Shown here piece after piece: positions 45,882-57,095 of a stretch of 64,000 nt of DNA (position 1 is its first letter; each line of letters opens with the position of its first letter). The notes beneath the pieces are model-generated. The model did no database searches. It was not told where the DNA came from and saw only the letters and a program-made list of their open reading frames with translations. A program made the position numbers and the translations under genes. The stretch spans positions 2,886,001 to 2,950,000 of the forward strand of contig CM046294.1 in NCBI GenBank assembly GCA_025267735.1, in the 5' to 3' direction. The stretch is from Mactra quadrangularis (taxonomy: Eukaryota > Mollusca > Bivalvia > Venerida > Mactridae).

Positions 45882-46985
45882 AAACAAATGAAAACACAGA
45901 AACAAAACTTGGCATATCTGTTTAACGCAGAGGCCATGTAAGAACGGAAGCACATGGTAATTCATAGATCGTAGTCAATATTTCGGTATATTACATATAA
46001 GTTCACTACCCTGCAGTGCCATAAAAATACTTAGTATTTACGTTAATTTTTTTTACGTTTGTAAAAATATCGGGTTTTTTTATTACAATTACACATAAGT
46101 CTTTATTTTATATGTATTTACGCATTATGACAATTATATAAATTGTAACATTTGAAAGAGGCGTAATGATAACTTATACAATTGAAATTGTTATACATGT
46201 GCATGTATCTATAAATATGTTGTCAGTCTCAGTTTCTCAAGTATTGGTAAAAAAATAGCATCAAATAAAACATTTACACTTTAGTGTAAAGATTATTATA
46301 TTTGGCACTGAATATTTATTTACATGGAGTTGCAAGTAATATGTTAAAAAGGACAAACCTCAGCTCTGTTGACTTTTATTCCTAAAAATAATTAAACTAT
46401 GATTATTTTCGCACCATGCTCACATATTGACAGTTGATATTACATGCTAATATCCTAAATTTGAAACTTTTATTACATGGTCAACCTTTTGGCCTTTTCA
46501 TATGATGTCCGGAGAGGACATGTACACAAACCAGGTCAGAGTTCGGACTTCGACATTAATTTCACTAATTTAAGCCTCGAGGCACTTTGAAATGTCAATA
46601 TTAAATATGGATGGAGACTGTATTTAATTAGTAAACTGTTATATTAAAAAATGTAACAAGTTTTGTAAAATAGCATTTGTTTCCGTATTGATGTGTTCAT
46701 ATCCATTTAATTACTTTAAGCCACTGAACGAAGATATAGTCACTTACATTATACATGAAAGCTGTATCAAACATTTGTATATTGAACACTGGATAGCATA
46801 CCACAAAATATCATAAATTATGAATACATGAGTGCATTAAAACATAGAATTATTATATTATGCTAAGATATGAAGATAGAAATTTTAAAAAACGGTGCGA
46901 GTAGCGAGTTTTGTGCCTCGGAATCAAATAACGGCAGGATATAGAGAATGGTTAACGATTTCGATGCCTCCCATTGCCAATACCA
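45882..46985. other. No recognisable feature
   Basis: AT-rich, no domain-bearing ORF, no obvious repeat structure. Confidence 0.4.
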
Positions 46986-46987
46986 GA

Positions 46988-47180
46988 GAATGTGAGCGGG
47001 CGTGGCCGAGCGGTTACGACGTTGGACTGGTAAATATTGGATAGCCACCTCCACGTTGGTTCGAATCCCATCCAAAATCTACCCCGGTGTTTCCATGAGC
47101 AAGAAACTGTATTCTACTAGCTCAGTACTGGAGAACCAAGAAGCGGACTCAAAAGTGATTAAATTCAAGTTGTAAAACTT
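46988..47180 (+). mobile_element. tRNA-Ser-like SINE head
   Basis: GGGCGTGGCCGAGCGGTTAC matches the D-arm/A box of serine tRNAs, and GTTGGTTCGAATCCCATCC supplies a B box with a long variable region between. The acceptor stem does not pair (GGGCGTG against AAATCTACC) and the sequence runs on into CCCGGTGTTTCCATGAGCAA. So this is a SINE, not a tRNA gene. Confidence 0.6.
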
Positions 47181-47420
47181 GTTTCACAATCGATCTAACA
47201 TAAATTAGTATAAACTAAACCAGAGCATGAGCTTTAAAATATAAACACGTACTTTTCAGTCTTAAAGTAGTCAAACAATAGAATAGTTTAGTCTGAAAAT
47301 GCTCATAGTGAATAATTACCTAATTTATTGTTTTAGATCACGTAATTAAAAGGCCCGGTGTATGACATATCAAAATAACCCAAACTGGTGTAAGGAAAAT
47401 ATGCACACGATAAATGCATA

Positions 47421-47575
47421 TCTACATCACAAAAATGCATTAAACACCCAACACATTGACAACAATGTTCGAATTTCAAAACCAGTGACTTTTTCTATCT
47501 ACATCACCAAAATGCATTAAACACCCAACACATTGACAACAATGTTCGAATTTCAAAACCAGTGACTTTTTCTAA
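47421..47575 (+). repeat. Two near-identical 77-bp tandem copies
   Basis: TCTACATCAC begins at 47421 and 47498. The copies differ by essentially one base (ACAAAAATG versus ACCAAAATG). A recent duplication; no function seen. Confidence 0.9.
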
Positions 47576-47699
47576 AGAATATGGGGGAAATGTATGCTCG
47601 AGACAGTGGCACGTAAACATAAGTCAATTAAAATATTGAATACACTGAATCTTTCAGGAGTGCTGATAGATAAAATTGTTCAGATCCTTTAATTTAATA

Positions 47700-47860
47700 A
47701 ACCTTGGTTCAGCCGACCCAGCTCTCTCAGGTGGTAGCAAACAAGTTAACTGATCGATGGGTCGATTTCCAATACTTTCGTAGAGTTTGATCATGGATTT
47801 ACATATACGGCTATTTCTCCCTCCTTCTACGGCGTAAAACCCAACCAAAATCAATTAAAT
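47700..47860 (+). mobile_element. SINE family B, diverged copy
   Basis: CCCAGCTCTCTCAGGTGGTA (A box), ACTGATCGATGGGTCGATTT, CGTAGAGTTTGATCATGGAT, TCTCCCTCCTTCTACGGCGT. The body is shortened. Confidence 0.6.
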
Positions 47861-48544
47861 AAACCTTTGCCATACAGTAATAAACACGCACAATCTGAAG
47901 GCTACTTTATATTGAAACTCCCCTACTAGCACGCGTAATTCACTTTCAAATCCACTCATTGCCCACCTACCAAACATAGAGAAAAGTGATCACGCGCGTT
48001 GTGAACCAAAATCAGAACAATTCATAAGTTTTGTTTGAGATAGAGGCCAAAAAGTACGCTTGAACTTGGGCGAGGATTTTGTTTACAAATAAATCTCAGC
48101 TGTTTCAATCTAATATTGAACTTGTAAGTCGGGTTAAAAATGATAACGTTTAGATAGCCGAGGGGGAGAAATTCCATGGTTTCCAACTCAACAATTAAAG
48201 CTAACTACCGTTTACTGCGTTGATATCAACCAATACTTAATTTCGCGGGCATAGACATTAACTTGTCTAATCGATGGTAACGTATAAGGTACCATGAGGT
48301 ATGAAATGCATTCACGCGTGAAAATTTGAATTAGAAATGCATGACACAGTGTACATATTTAAGCTTACAAATCTTTTTGGGAGATATACATTTTAACTTA
48401 GAAGTAATTTTATGCCCATAAACGTTGATAAAATGAACTCCTGTGGGGTTTCTTCTTGTATATTTGGTGTAATAAGTACCGTCTGTTCCAACGACAACAT
48501 ATCAATATCCAAGTATCTCTTTCAGTGTTAAACCAAAGTCATGA

Positions 48545-48790
48545 CCGTAGCCCCTGGAGGGGCATACTTTCACGGAGCATGGTCATGAAATTATTTCTAC
48601 GGCCATTCTTCCTCCTACCAATGATTCTTAATCATGTAGGGCAGTTGTCAGTTACTGACGAAAGTATGTGCGTAGTAGTTGGTTAATAGCTAAATCCAGA
48701 GATTTTGCCTTTCCAGGAACAGTGAATGGGTTGACTGACCACCGTTATATGACCTATACAATGTGTTGCTACGGCGTTACCCCAAACAAA
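48545..48790 (+). mobile_element. SINE family B, body copy
   Basis: GGGGCATACTTTCACGGAGC, ATGGTCATGAAATTATTTC, CAGTTGTCAGTTACTGACGA, TAATAGCTAAATCCAGAGAT, TTTCCAGGAACAGTGAATGG. Head mostly lost. Confidence 0.65.
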
Positions 48791-48879
48791 AACAAAAACA
48801 AAAAACATGACTGTAGCCCAGTGGTTAGTTTACGCGTTGTCGAATCCGTGGGTCACATGCTCGATATTCTATGAAGACT

Positions 48880-49275
48880 GGTAACTTGGCATTCGGAACT
48901 ACCTCGGCGATTTTCCACGCAAATACACCTCGGATATCACGAGGAGCGAAAATAGTTCCATCATAGAATCTAGCCTCGTTCCCGACGTTTGGAACGCTGG
49001 CACACACCAAAAATGACGGACGATTATGGGCAGTTAAAGCTCTTCAATGCCTGTAACTGATATTCACTCAAATCAAAGTTGATCCTCAAACATTTTTGTG
49101 TTCTCGATACTTTCTGCAAAATGATCTGCCATGTTGGTTGTTTACATTGGCACTAATTAACCTATGAGGTTAATCGCCTGACCTCATAACTTTGTTGTAT
49201 TTCTACTACGATTGATATCCGAGGTGTATATTCGTAGATGATCGCCGAGGTAGTTCCGAATGTTGGCAAACAACT
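48880..49275. mobile_element. Probable inverted-repeat MITE (CATTCGGAACTACCTCGGCG ends)
   Basis: Left CATTCGGAACTACCTCGGCG and right CGCCGAGGTAGTTCCGAATG are perfect 20-bp inverted copies about 390 bp apart. Subterminal AATACACCTCGGATATCA and TGATATCCGAGGTGTATATT are also inverted. Flanking bases TTGG and TTGG are shared, giving a possible short duplication. Confidence 0.75.
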
Positions 49276-49616
49276 CAAAATATACTTTGTCTACGGTATA
49301 CTTGATAGATAAAGATACAGTATGGAGTATTGTTTAACATTCATTGTTTGTTCATTGTTTGTACGAGTTCAGATTCAAATGTTCTTATAAAAAGCGAAGA
49401 AGTTCGCCTGCTATATAGTAAGACTTGTTTAAAACACGTCTATTTAGCTATTCAGCAAAGGACAAAATACATCATTTACTTACACTTTCAGTGCAACCAT
49501 ATTATAAAATTTGCAATAGTTTCATTCGTTAAAACTAGATGCGGAGACCATTTAAACATCTTCTTCATGTTTGTATCAACGTGCCAAATCTAAATTTATA
49601 AAATGATATTATTTAT

Positions 49617-49835
49617 ACTGGGTTTAACGCCATGTCAACACGGTCATTTTACGGCGTCCATAGCAGCGCACCAAACCTAGCTTTCCTGGGCCCTTGTCTA
49701 TAACCAGTACTCACCTACCCTTCCACAAGGCCGTAAACTTCTCCATGTATCTTATTAATGGAGGAAAATTTACATTATTGTCAAATTTTAAGGAAGGGTA
49801 TAACCTCCCCGGATGGGATTAGCAAGTGGATCAAT
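49617..49835 (-). mobile_element. SINE family A, same subfamily as 44100-44325
   Basis: ACGCCATGTCAACACGGTCA, GCGTCCATAGCAGCGCACCA, GGCCGTAAACTTCTCCATGT, ATTGTCAAATTTTAAGGAAG and CCCCGGATGGGATTAGCAAG, followed by the same non-tRNA sequence as the 44.1-kb copy. Confidence 0.7.
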
Positions 49836-50004
49836 CTGCTAACCATTCTCGTACCCAGAAAGTATCAAGATTCTTAACGTATCTCATTTTAGATCGAAGG
49901 CAATGAATTTGTTCGGGTTTGAAAAAACGAAAGTATGTCTAGTGCTGCAACAACGTATGTATACAAAGGACAGTTCAGTGACACTTGTTAATAGGTACAA
50001 AATA

Positions 50005-50013
50005 ATGAGAGCT
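50005..50013 (+). repeat. 9-bp target site duplication, left (ATGAGAGCT)
   Basis: Identical to 57096-57104. Directly abuts the tip AGGTGTGTGAAGTTGG. Confidence 0.9.
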
Positions 50014-50084
50014 AGGTGTGTGAAGTTGGTGTGTAGATTGTACATTGTAATTCAACTCGTAGTTCGCGAATTACTAGCTAGCTA

Positions 50085-50460
50085 GTAGATGGGTATTCAA
50101 CTTGTAGTTCGCGAATTACGAGCTGGCTAGTAGTTGGGTATTCAACTTGTAGTTCGACCCGGACAAAGGTATCGTTTGAATTACTAGCTAGTAAATAGGC
50201 ATTCAAGTTGTAGTTCGACCCGGACTCACCAGCATAGGTATTCTTTGAATTACTAGCTAGTAATTGGGTGTTCAAGTTGTAGTTCGGACAGGACACACCA
50301 GCATATGTATCTTTTGAACTACTAGCTAGTAGTTGGGTATTCAAATTGTAGTTCGGACAGGACACACCAGCATAGGTATTTTTTGAATTACTAGCTAGTA
50401 GATGGGTATTCAACTTGTAGTTCGACTCAGATACACAAGCATAGGTACTATTTGAATTAC
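50085..50460 (-). repeat. Left subterminal array, 69-bp units, ~6 copies
   Basis: Reverse-complement units of the right array (GGGTATTCAACTTGTAGTTC, GGACTCACCAGCATAGGTAT, TTTGAATTACTAGCTAGTA). The minus-strand ORF at 50078-50413 is simply this array read in frame (NYNLNTQLLASNSKNTYAG repeated). Confidence 0.93.
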
Positions 50461-50940
50461 TTCATTGCTGAAATTGTTTTTGCTAATTAATAATTTTGCT
50501 GAAAATTTTTTTTTTGCTAAAATTTTTTGCTGAAATGTTTTTTGCTGATTTTTTTTTGCTGAATTTTTTTTTTGCTGAAATTTGAACACCCAACTACTAG
50601 CTAGTAGTTCAAAACAGTTAAACGTAATATTATTTCGTTAAATCGAAAAAATTATTTAAAAAAACGAAACAATTATTTCGAAAAAAGAACGAAATAATAT
50701 TATTTAAAAAAACCGAAATAATATTATTTCGAAAAAAACAAATAATTATTTCGGAAACGAAATAATAGTTTCAATTTTTCGAACTAATTATTTCGATTTT
50801 CGAAATAATATTATTTCGATTTTTTGAATAATATTTTGAATAAACGAAATAATAGCTCGTTAAAACGAAATAATATTTCGTAAAAACGAAATAATATTAC
50901 ATTGTACGTTTAAACGAAATAGTAATGAAAATAAAAAAGT
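50461..50940. repeat. Low-complexity TTTTTTGCTGAAA tract and ATTATTTCG palindromes
   Basis: 50461-50600: repeated (T)nGCTGAAATT. The inverted counterpart AGCAAAAAAAATTCAGC occurs at 54585-54840, so these tracts are part of the element's long inverted arms. 50640-50935: a run of AACGAAATAATATTATTTCG-type palindromes. Confidence 0.8.
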
Positions 50941-51829
50941 ATTTCAAAATGTCACTTTAGGGGCTCCGTACAGCCTATACGCCACAAGTTGCTACTTAAC
51001 CACCGCCATGAAACAAATCACGTGATATTAATAGTATCATGTGACAGATGATTTTATTAAAATATGATGGTTTGCCTTACAGTATTATTAAACGAGGTTG
51101 AACTTGTCCTCGATGCATCTTTGTTTACACATGTATACTAGATAAGATAAGGTAAGATAAGATAAGATCAGATAAGATAATCTATATTTAGAGTCGGTTA
51201 TAATCAACCACATATAACATTAACTATTGTCCGACAAAACAAGACTATCCAATAAAAATCAAACAAACTGAAAAGGAAATAATTCACTAAAAATACAATC
51301 AATACATTACATTAATCAAGAAACATGCAAGGCTCAGCAAAATTCGTACCACATAATAAGTTTATTATTAAACTATTTTTAATACATGCTAAGATTTGTT
51401 CGTTATGTGAGTTTATTCGATAACCGATACAAAAGTTAATCTAGGGCAAGTTCAATATTGTTTACTAATACCAGGGTCTAGAGTCACGTGATATACAACA
51501 TCTACTAACAAGATAAACAAGCACATGTTTTCCACCCGATTCTCTTCCTAAACGAAAGACATCATATAGTACATAACACAACTACTACATTTCTTTCCAC
51601 AAAATGTCTTAATTGGTCTTGCAAATACTTGTTGTTAGCTCCTAATCACAGAAATTAGATCGAATGGTAAACTGTCATTTTTTTCAAAGATAAATTGTGC
51701 AGAGAATTTCAAGTAAAAAAACTCGAAGACCAATGAAGGCATTATCGTATATAGAAAGTAGTTATTTTATTCACGATATGATTTTTTTTCAAATTGATGA
51801 TTGCTACAAGAACTTGAAAAACAATGATA
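50941..51829. other. Element 2 interior, left
   Basis: No recognisable ORF. A (GATAA)n microsatellite lies at 51142-51180. The rest looks like decayed AT-rich sequence. Confidence 0.45.
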
Positions 51830-52694
51830 TACCCAAAGGAAAAAGAAACGCAGGGTAAAACAATATGAAATAACTTTTAACAGCTTTGTTTTAGGTAATG
51901 AAAATCGGTCAGATTATTATCTGGGCCATTTTGTACACAACACGGTATGAAAAATTACTGAATCATGTTTTTCATATCATTCGATACTCTGGATATTTAC
52001 ACACTATCGTAATTAAAACTCTGTAATTATTTTTTACGGCAATGGCACGGCTTACGGAAGTTCATAGGAGTCAGGCCAATGCGCTGCTAATGCAAGATCA
52101 AACGCTTCAGCAGGTTGCTATGCTGTTTAGCGTGAATATTTTGGCCACAGAGTGACTTGTATGTCGTCTTAGAGAAAGGCTTCCTAACCGAGCTCCAACG
52201 TTACGTCAGCGCGCGTAATGACACGACGCCAGGAAGGGCTATACATCTTGTCAACCTGCGTAATCGGTCAAAACTGCCAATGAAACTGAACATTTAGCAA
52301 ACCAACTTGACAGAAAGGTAAGGCAGCGAACTTCCCGACCACGTTTGACCAACTGAGAAATGCCTTGTTGGAAAAGTGGAACAAAAGCCCCATGAGAAAG
52401 ATAAAGACCTTCACGAGTTCAATTCACTTGAGAATGCGGCATGTGATAGCTGTGCGAGGAAGACATACCCGGTACTGAGAACTATACTTCCATTTGAATT
52501 TAAGATTGTATTGGATATCGCCAAACTCGTTCCAATAACTCAAGAAGTAAATGTCAAAATCTGGTGAAAATTTCATGAAACAAATTCATGAAAGTCAGTT
52601 CTTGATAGATTAAGAAATAAATTTTAATATCATTTATATGGATAACCATAAATATCCGCTAAAGTTTACCCTGCGTTTCTTTTTCCTTTTGGTA
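51830..52694 (+). mobile_element. Tc1-like transposon, degenerate, nested in element 2
   Basis: 865 bp with inverted ends TACCCAAAGGAAAAAGAAAC / (reverse complement of right) TACCAAAAGGAAAAAGAAAC, both continuing GCAGGGTAAA, and a TA dinucleotide outside each end (51828-51829, 52695-52696), as for Tc1/mariner. From 52042 the sequence reads MARLTEVHRSQANALLMQ followed by TLQQVAMLFSVN, the N-terminal helix-turn-helix of Tc1 transposases. It then breaks into frameshifted pieces (HLVNLRNRSK, VRQRTSRPRLTN). The catalytic DDE part is missing, so it is inactive. Confidence 0.85.
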
Positions 52695-53092
52695 TATCTT
52701 TCGCGAGACTATACTAAGTAAACATAGAGTATGTTAGGCGTAATGTAGCGTAAAGTCCCAACCTTGCGCTCTCTAATATGATTTGTTTATGAAATTAACA
52801 AACCAACCATTGAATAAATATTTTAAAGATATATGGTACATTGTATTGAAATGTATCGTTAATTTATAATGCATCCAAACTGTTAAATTTATAAACAATT
52901 TTATTAAATAGCAGAGACAGCGCCTTATTATAGCGATTAGTAAAAAATATTCATAATAACAATAGTATGTCTATATAAAGACTTCAAAATGCAATGCCAA
53001 TTTAATAATCTTTTTGCGCGACGTTTTGCTTTTCGCGCGGTTTTTACACACTTAAGGCAGTTTGTGTAAAAGTCAGCACTGAAAATTAATAT

Positions 53093-53176
53093 TATAGCTC
53101 GTTTAGGATAACTTTAGACAAATTTAAACTATATTTATGTAAAATTAATGTCTCAAGTTATCCTAAACGAGCTATA
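53093..53176. mobile_element. 84-bp hairpin MITE, TA-flanked type
   Basis: Arms of 22 bp: TATAGCTCGTTTAGGATAAC and TT, inverted as AAGTTATCCTAAACGAGCTA and TA; only about 40 bp between. The outer TA at both ends is compatible with a Tc1/mariner-type target. Confidence 0.75.
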
Positions 53177-53270
53177 CGTGTACAGTATGACCTCTTCAGA
53201 GCTGTCATTTACAAAACAAATCCTCTGCACAACAACAACTTTTGATGTTTATTCTTCTTTTTGTTCACGG

Positions 53271-53581
53271 CTACACAGTCAGACTAGTCTTAGGGATGAA
53301 TTGTAAGGTCCGTCTGAGTTCAACTACAGTATCATACAGTTGCTCCTGTAAAATTGTCTCAGTCGGCCATATTGCTATTCTCTCCTGGTGGTGTCTCACA
53401 GATTTGAAGGATGTGCTCCGTTGGTTTGGTCATCCTCACCGTATGGGCATGTAGCTGTTGGTGCCAGCTTCAGCTTTGTATACATATGTGCATTTAGCTG
53501 GTTGTGTCCATTCTTAAGTCTCATCATTACTACTTGTTCTGGCCTGCTGAGGTGATATTCATCCTTTTCTAGGTCTGTGAA
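53271..53581 (-). pseudogene. Fossil C-terminal tail of a LINE ORF2
   Basis: On the minus strand, reading from 53581: DLEKDEYHLSRPEQVVMMRL, KNGHNQLNAHMYTKLKLAP, TATCPYGEDDQT. After frame shifts come EHILQICET, HQERIAIWPTETILQEQLYD and TVVELRRTLQFIPKTSLTV-stop (TAG at 53271-53273). 'R.GHN.LN.H', a C..G box, 'T.EH.L..C' and 'WP...L' are the usual end of reverse transcriptase proteins of a LINE group common in molluscs. It differs from the LINE at 4460-7024. Two frameshifts and loss of the rest mark it as dead. It lies inside element 2. Confidence 0.75.
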
Positions 53582-53599
53582 GCTAGCTATCTATTGTCT

Positions 53600-54180
53600 A
53601 TTCTCTATTCAAAAGTTTATTGCACTAATGATAGCCATGTATTGAGAAATCTATTCATTCAAAAGTCTATTTGCATTTACTGTATACATAGATATAGGTA
53701 AGTTCAAATATCTGTACCACTATCTATTCACAAAATGCCGAAAAGACAGCTGCCTATTCGGTAGTCTATTCAGAAGTCTATTCGAAAAAAGGTCGGTAAT
53801 GCAATAAAACAGATTTAAAAGTCTTTTCGTGGAATACGTAAAGAGACAAATGTCCATTCAAAAGTCTATTCAGAAGTTTATTCGTAAAAACATAGTTATG
53901 CAATCTGAATTTGCAAGATGTCTATTCCCGGAATGCGAAGCCACAAATGTCCATTCAAAAGTCTATTCAGAAGTTTATTCGTAAAAACATAGTTATGCAA
54001 TCTGAATTTGCAAGATGTCTATTCCCGGAATGCGAAGCCACAAATGTCCATTCAAAAGTCTATTCTGATCTCTATTCAGAAGTCTTTTCGCAAAAATATA
54101 GCTATGCATTCAGATTGTTCCTGAGGTTAATTCGTGGGTCGTGAATAGACAGCTGTATATTCAAATGTCTATTTTGAATG
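53600..54180 (+). repeat. GTCTATTC-based minisatellite, incl. 97-bp direct repeat
   Basis: A TCYATTCAGAAGTCTATTCG-type core recurs throughout. Two identical roughly 97-bp units start AAATGTCCATTCAAAAGTC at 53848 and 53945, with a third partial at 54042. The ORF at 53911-54144 results from this repeat. Confidence 0.8.
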
Positions 54181-54580
54181 ATTTTGCTACCATTGATTCC
54201 AACATTCTTCAATGATTTTTGATATTACTCACGAACAAGTTATTCTCAGTTTTTATATTCTATCAGCATGTATGATGTACGCATCATGATATATGGTGTG
54301 TCATGACTGCATGTTATATCTCACCAGACTACAGAAACAATATAACACCATTGTAAAAACTTATGACGCAACATTGGCTTTATACCTAACAGATTACAAG
54401 TGGTGAATAATTCAGGTAGTAGTAGCTTCTCAGTACTGGTGCAATGTCTGTATATTTTGAGTTGATCGCCTGGATATATGATGCTTGTATAGCAACGGAT
54501 ACACATGTTTAACTTATTCTGATGTTACTTGTCCAACTCCTGAACTTATACGAAACACTTGGTGGATTTGGGCTACTAAA
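54181..54580. other. Element 2 interior, right
   Basis: No repeat or domain recognised. A minus-strand ORF at 54321-54506 has no visible family signature. Confidence 0.4.
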
Positions 54581-54837
54581 ATTTTGCTGAAAAATTTATA
54601 ATTTTTTTTGCTGATTTTTTTGCTGATTTTATTTCTGAAAATAAAGAAAAAAATTTCGGCAAAAAAAATTAAGCAAAAAATATTTTAGAAAAAAAAATCA
54701 GCAAAATAAATTACCAAAAAATTTTTTAGCAAAAAAAACATGTTTAGCAAAAAAAAATTCAGCAAAAAATTTTCAGCAAAAAAAAATTCAGCAAACAAAA
54801 ATTCTTACAAAAAAGATTTTTTTCAGCAAAAAAATAA

Positions 54838-57050
54838 TTCAAATAATACCTATGCTTGTGTACCTGAGTCGAACTACAACTTGAATACTCAATTACTAGC
54901 TAGTAGTTCAAACAATACCTATGCTGGTGAGTCCGGGTCGAACTACAACTTGAATACCCAACTACATGTGTACTAGCTAGTAGTTTAAAAATGCATATGC
55001 TGGTGTGTCCTGGCCATACTCTAAGTTGAATACTCAATTACTAGCTAGTAGTTCAAACAATTTCTATGCTAAAGTACCAGGGCCGAACTACAACTTGAAT
55101 ACACAATTACTAGCTAGTAATTCAAACGATACCTATGCTGGTGAGTCCGGGTCGAACTACAACTTGAATACTCAATTACTAGCTAGTAGTTCAAACAATT
55201 CCTATGCTAGACTACCAGGGCCAAACTACAACTTGAATACCCAATTACTAGCTAGTATATCAAAATGTTATGTGTAGTAATGTGTTTGGGTCGAACTACA
55301 AGTTGAATACCCAACTACTAGCTAGTAGTTCAAACAATTCCTATACTAGAGTACCTGGGCCGAACTACAATTTGAATACCCAACTACTAGCTAGTAATTC
55401 AAAAGATACATTTGCTGGTGTATCTGTGTCGAACTACAAGTTGAACACCCATCTACTAGCTAGTAGTTCAAAAAATGCATATGCTGTTGTGTCCGGGCCG
55501 AACTACAAGTTGTATACACAATTACTAGCTTGTAATTCAAGTACAACGTATGTTGATGTATTTTATGTGAACTACAAGTTGAATACCAAACTACTAGCTG
55601 GTAGTTCAAATAATACATTTGCTGGTGTGTCCGGTCGAACTACAAGTTGAACGCCCAACTACTAGCTAGTAATTCAAACGATACCTATGCTGGTGTGTAC
55701 GGATCGAACTATACTTGAATACCCAACTACTAGCTAGTAATTCAAACGATACCTATGCTGGTGAATACGGGTCGAACTACAACTTGAATACCCAACTACT
55801 AGCTAGTAATTTAAAAAAATACCTGTGCTGGTGAGTCCGGGTCGAACTGCAACTTAAATACCAAACTACTAGCTAGTAACTCAAACAAATACCTATGCTC
55901 GTGTGTCCGGGCCGAACAACAACTTGAATACCCAACTACTAGCTAGTAATTCAAACGATACCTATGCTGGTGAGTCCGGGTCGAACTGCAACTTGATTAC
56001 CCAACTACTAGCTAGTAGTTCGAAAAATACATATGCTGGTATGTCCGGGCTGAACTACAAGTTGTATACCCAATTACTAGCTAGTTATTCAAGTATAACC
56101 TATGTTGATGTATTTTATGTGAACTACAAATTGAATACCCAACTACTAGCTAGTAGTTCAAATAATACATTTGCTGGTGTGTCCGGGTTGAACTACAAGT
56201 TGAACGCCCAACTACTAGCTAGTAGTTCAAAAGATACATATGCTGGAGTGTACGGGTCGAACTACAACTTGAATACCCATCTACTAGCTAGTAATTTAAA
56301 AAAAAACATACCTATGCTGTTAAGTCCTGGCCGAACTACAACTTGAATACCCAACTACAACTTGGTAATTCAAAAAATACCTGTGCTGGTGAGCCCGAGT
56401 CGAACTACAACTTGAATACCCAAATACGAGCTAGTAATTCAAAAAATACCTATGCTGGTGTGTCCGGGCCGAACAACAACTTGAATACCTAATTACTAGC
56501 TAGTAATTCAAATGTTATGTATAGTAATGTGTCTGGGTCGAACTACAAGTTGAATGCCCAACTACTAGCTAGTAGTTCAATTAATTCCTGTGCTAGAGTA
56601 CCTGGGCCGAACAACAATTTGAATACCCAATTACTAGCTAGTAATTCAAATGTTATGTATAGTAATGTGTCTGGGTCGAACTACAAGTTAAATACCCATC
56701 TACTAACTAGTAATTCAAAAAATACTTATGCTGGTGTGTCCTGGCCGAACAACAACTTGAATACCCAACTACTAGCTAGTAATTCAAACGATACCTATGC
56801 TGGTGTGTCCGGGTCGAACTACAAGTTGAATACCCAACTACTAGCTAGTAATTCAAACAATACGTATGCTGGTGTGTCCGGGTCGAACTTCAACTTGAAT
56901 ACCCATCTACTAGCTAGTAATTCAAAAGATACCTATGCTGGTGAGTCCGGGTCGAACTACAAGTTGAATACCCAACTACTAGCCAGTTCGTAATTCGCGA
57001 ACTACAAGTTGAATACCCATCTACTAGCTAGCTAGTAATTCGCGAACTAC
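54838..57050 (+). repeat. Right subterminal array, 69-bp units, ~32 copies
   Basis: Units of 69 bp contain AATTCAAACGATACCTATGC, TGGTGAGTCCGGGTCGAACT, ACAACTTGAATACCCAACTA and CTAGCTAGT. Read in frame they give a 23-residue repeat (NYNLNTQLLASNSNDTYAG + ESGS), with ORFs of 78-158 codons interrupted by indels. Variant units (TGTTGATGTATTTTATGTG, ATGTATAGTAATGTGTCTGG) recur at spaced intervals, indicating higher-order duplication of multi-unit blocks. I treat it as satellite DNA, not as an expressed protein. Confidence 0.93.
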
Positions 57051-57095
57051 GAGTGGAATTACAATATACAATCTACACGCCAACTTCACATACCT

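Larger units (their letters stand above)
50014..57095. mobile_element. TIR transposon 'element 2' with subterminal 69-bp arrays
   Basis: 7082 bp between exact 9-bp direct repeats (ATGAGAGCT). Left tip AGGTGTGTGAAGTTGG; right tip, reverse complemented, AGGTATGTGAAGTTGG. Inverted identity continues about 100 bp through TGTGTAGATTGTACATTGTA, TAGTTCGCGAATTAC and ACTAGCTAGCTAGTAGATGG. Inside follow arrays of 69-bp units in opposite orientation, about 6 on the left and 32 on the right, and then T-rich/A-rich 'TTTGCTGAA' tracts, also inverted. The tip is nearly that of element 1 (AGGTGCGTGAAGTTAG) and the duplication length is the same, so both belong to one family. No intact transposase; the interior contains nested older or younger elements. 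Confidence 0.88.

Noticed and set aside
46988..47080. Functional tRNA-Ser gene
   Set aside because: A and B boxes are present, but the acceptor stem does not pair and the sequence continues into a SINE body.
52376..52567. ORF of 63 codons as a gene
   Set aside because: It lies inside the degenerate Tc1-like element and does not resemble a transposase or another family.
54740..56993. Asn/Ser-rich repeat proteins (up to 158 codons) in the 69-bp array
   Set aside because: They are the satellite in frame; the mirror-image array at 50078-50413 gives the same peptide on the other strand. No start, splice or domain evidence.
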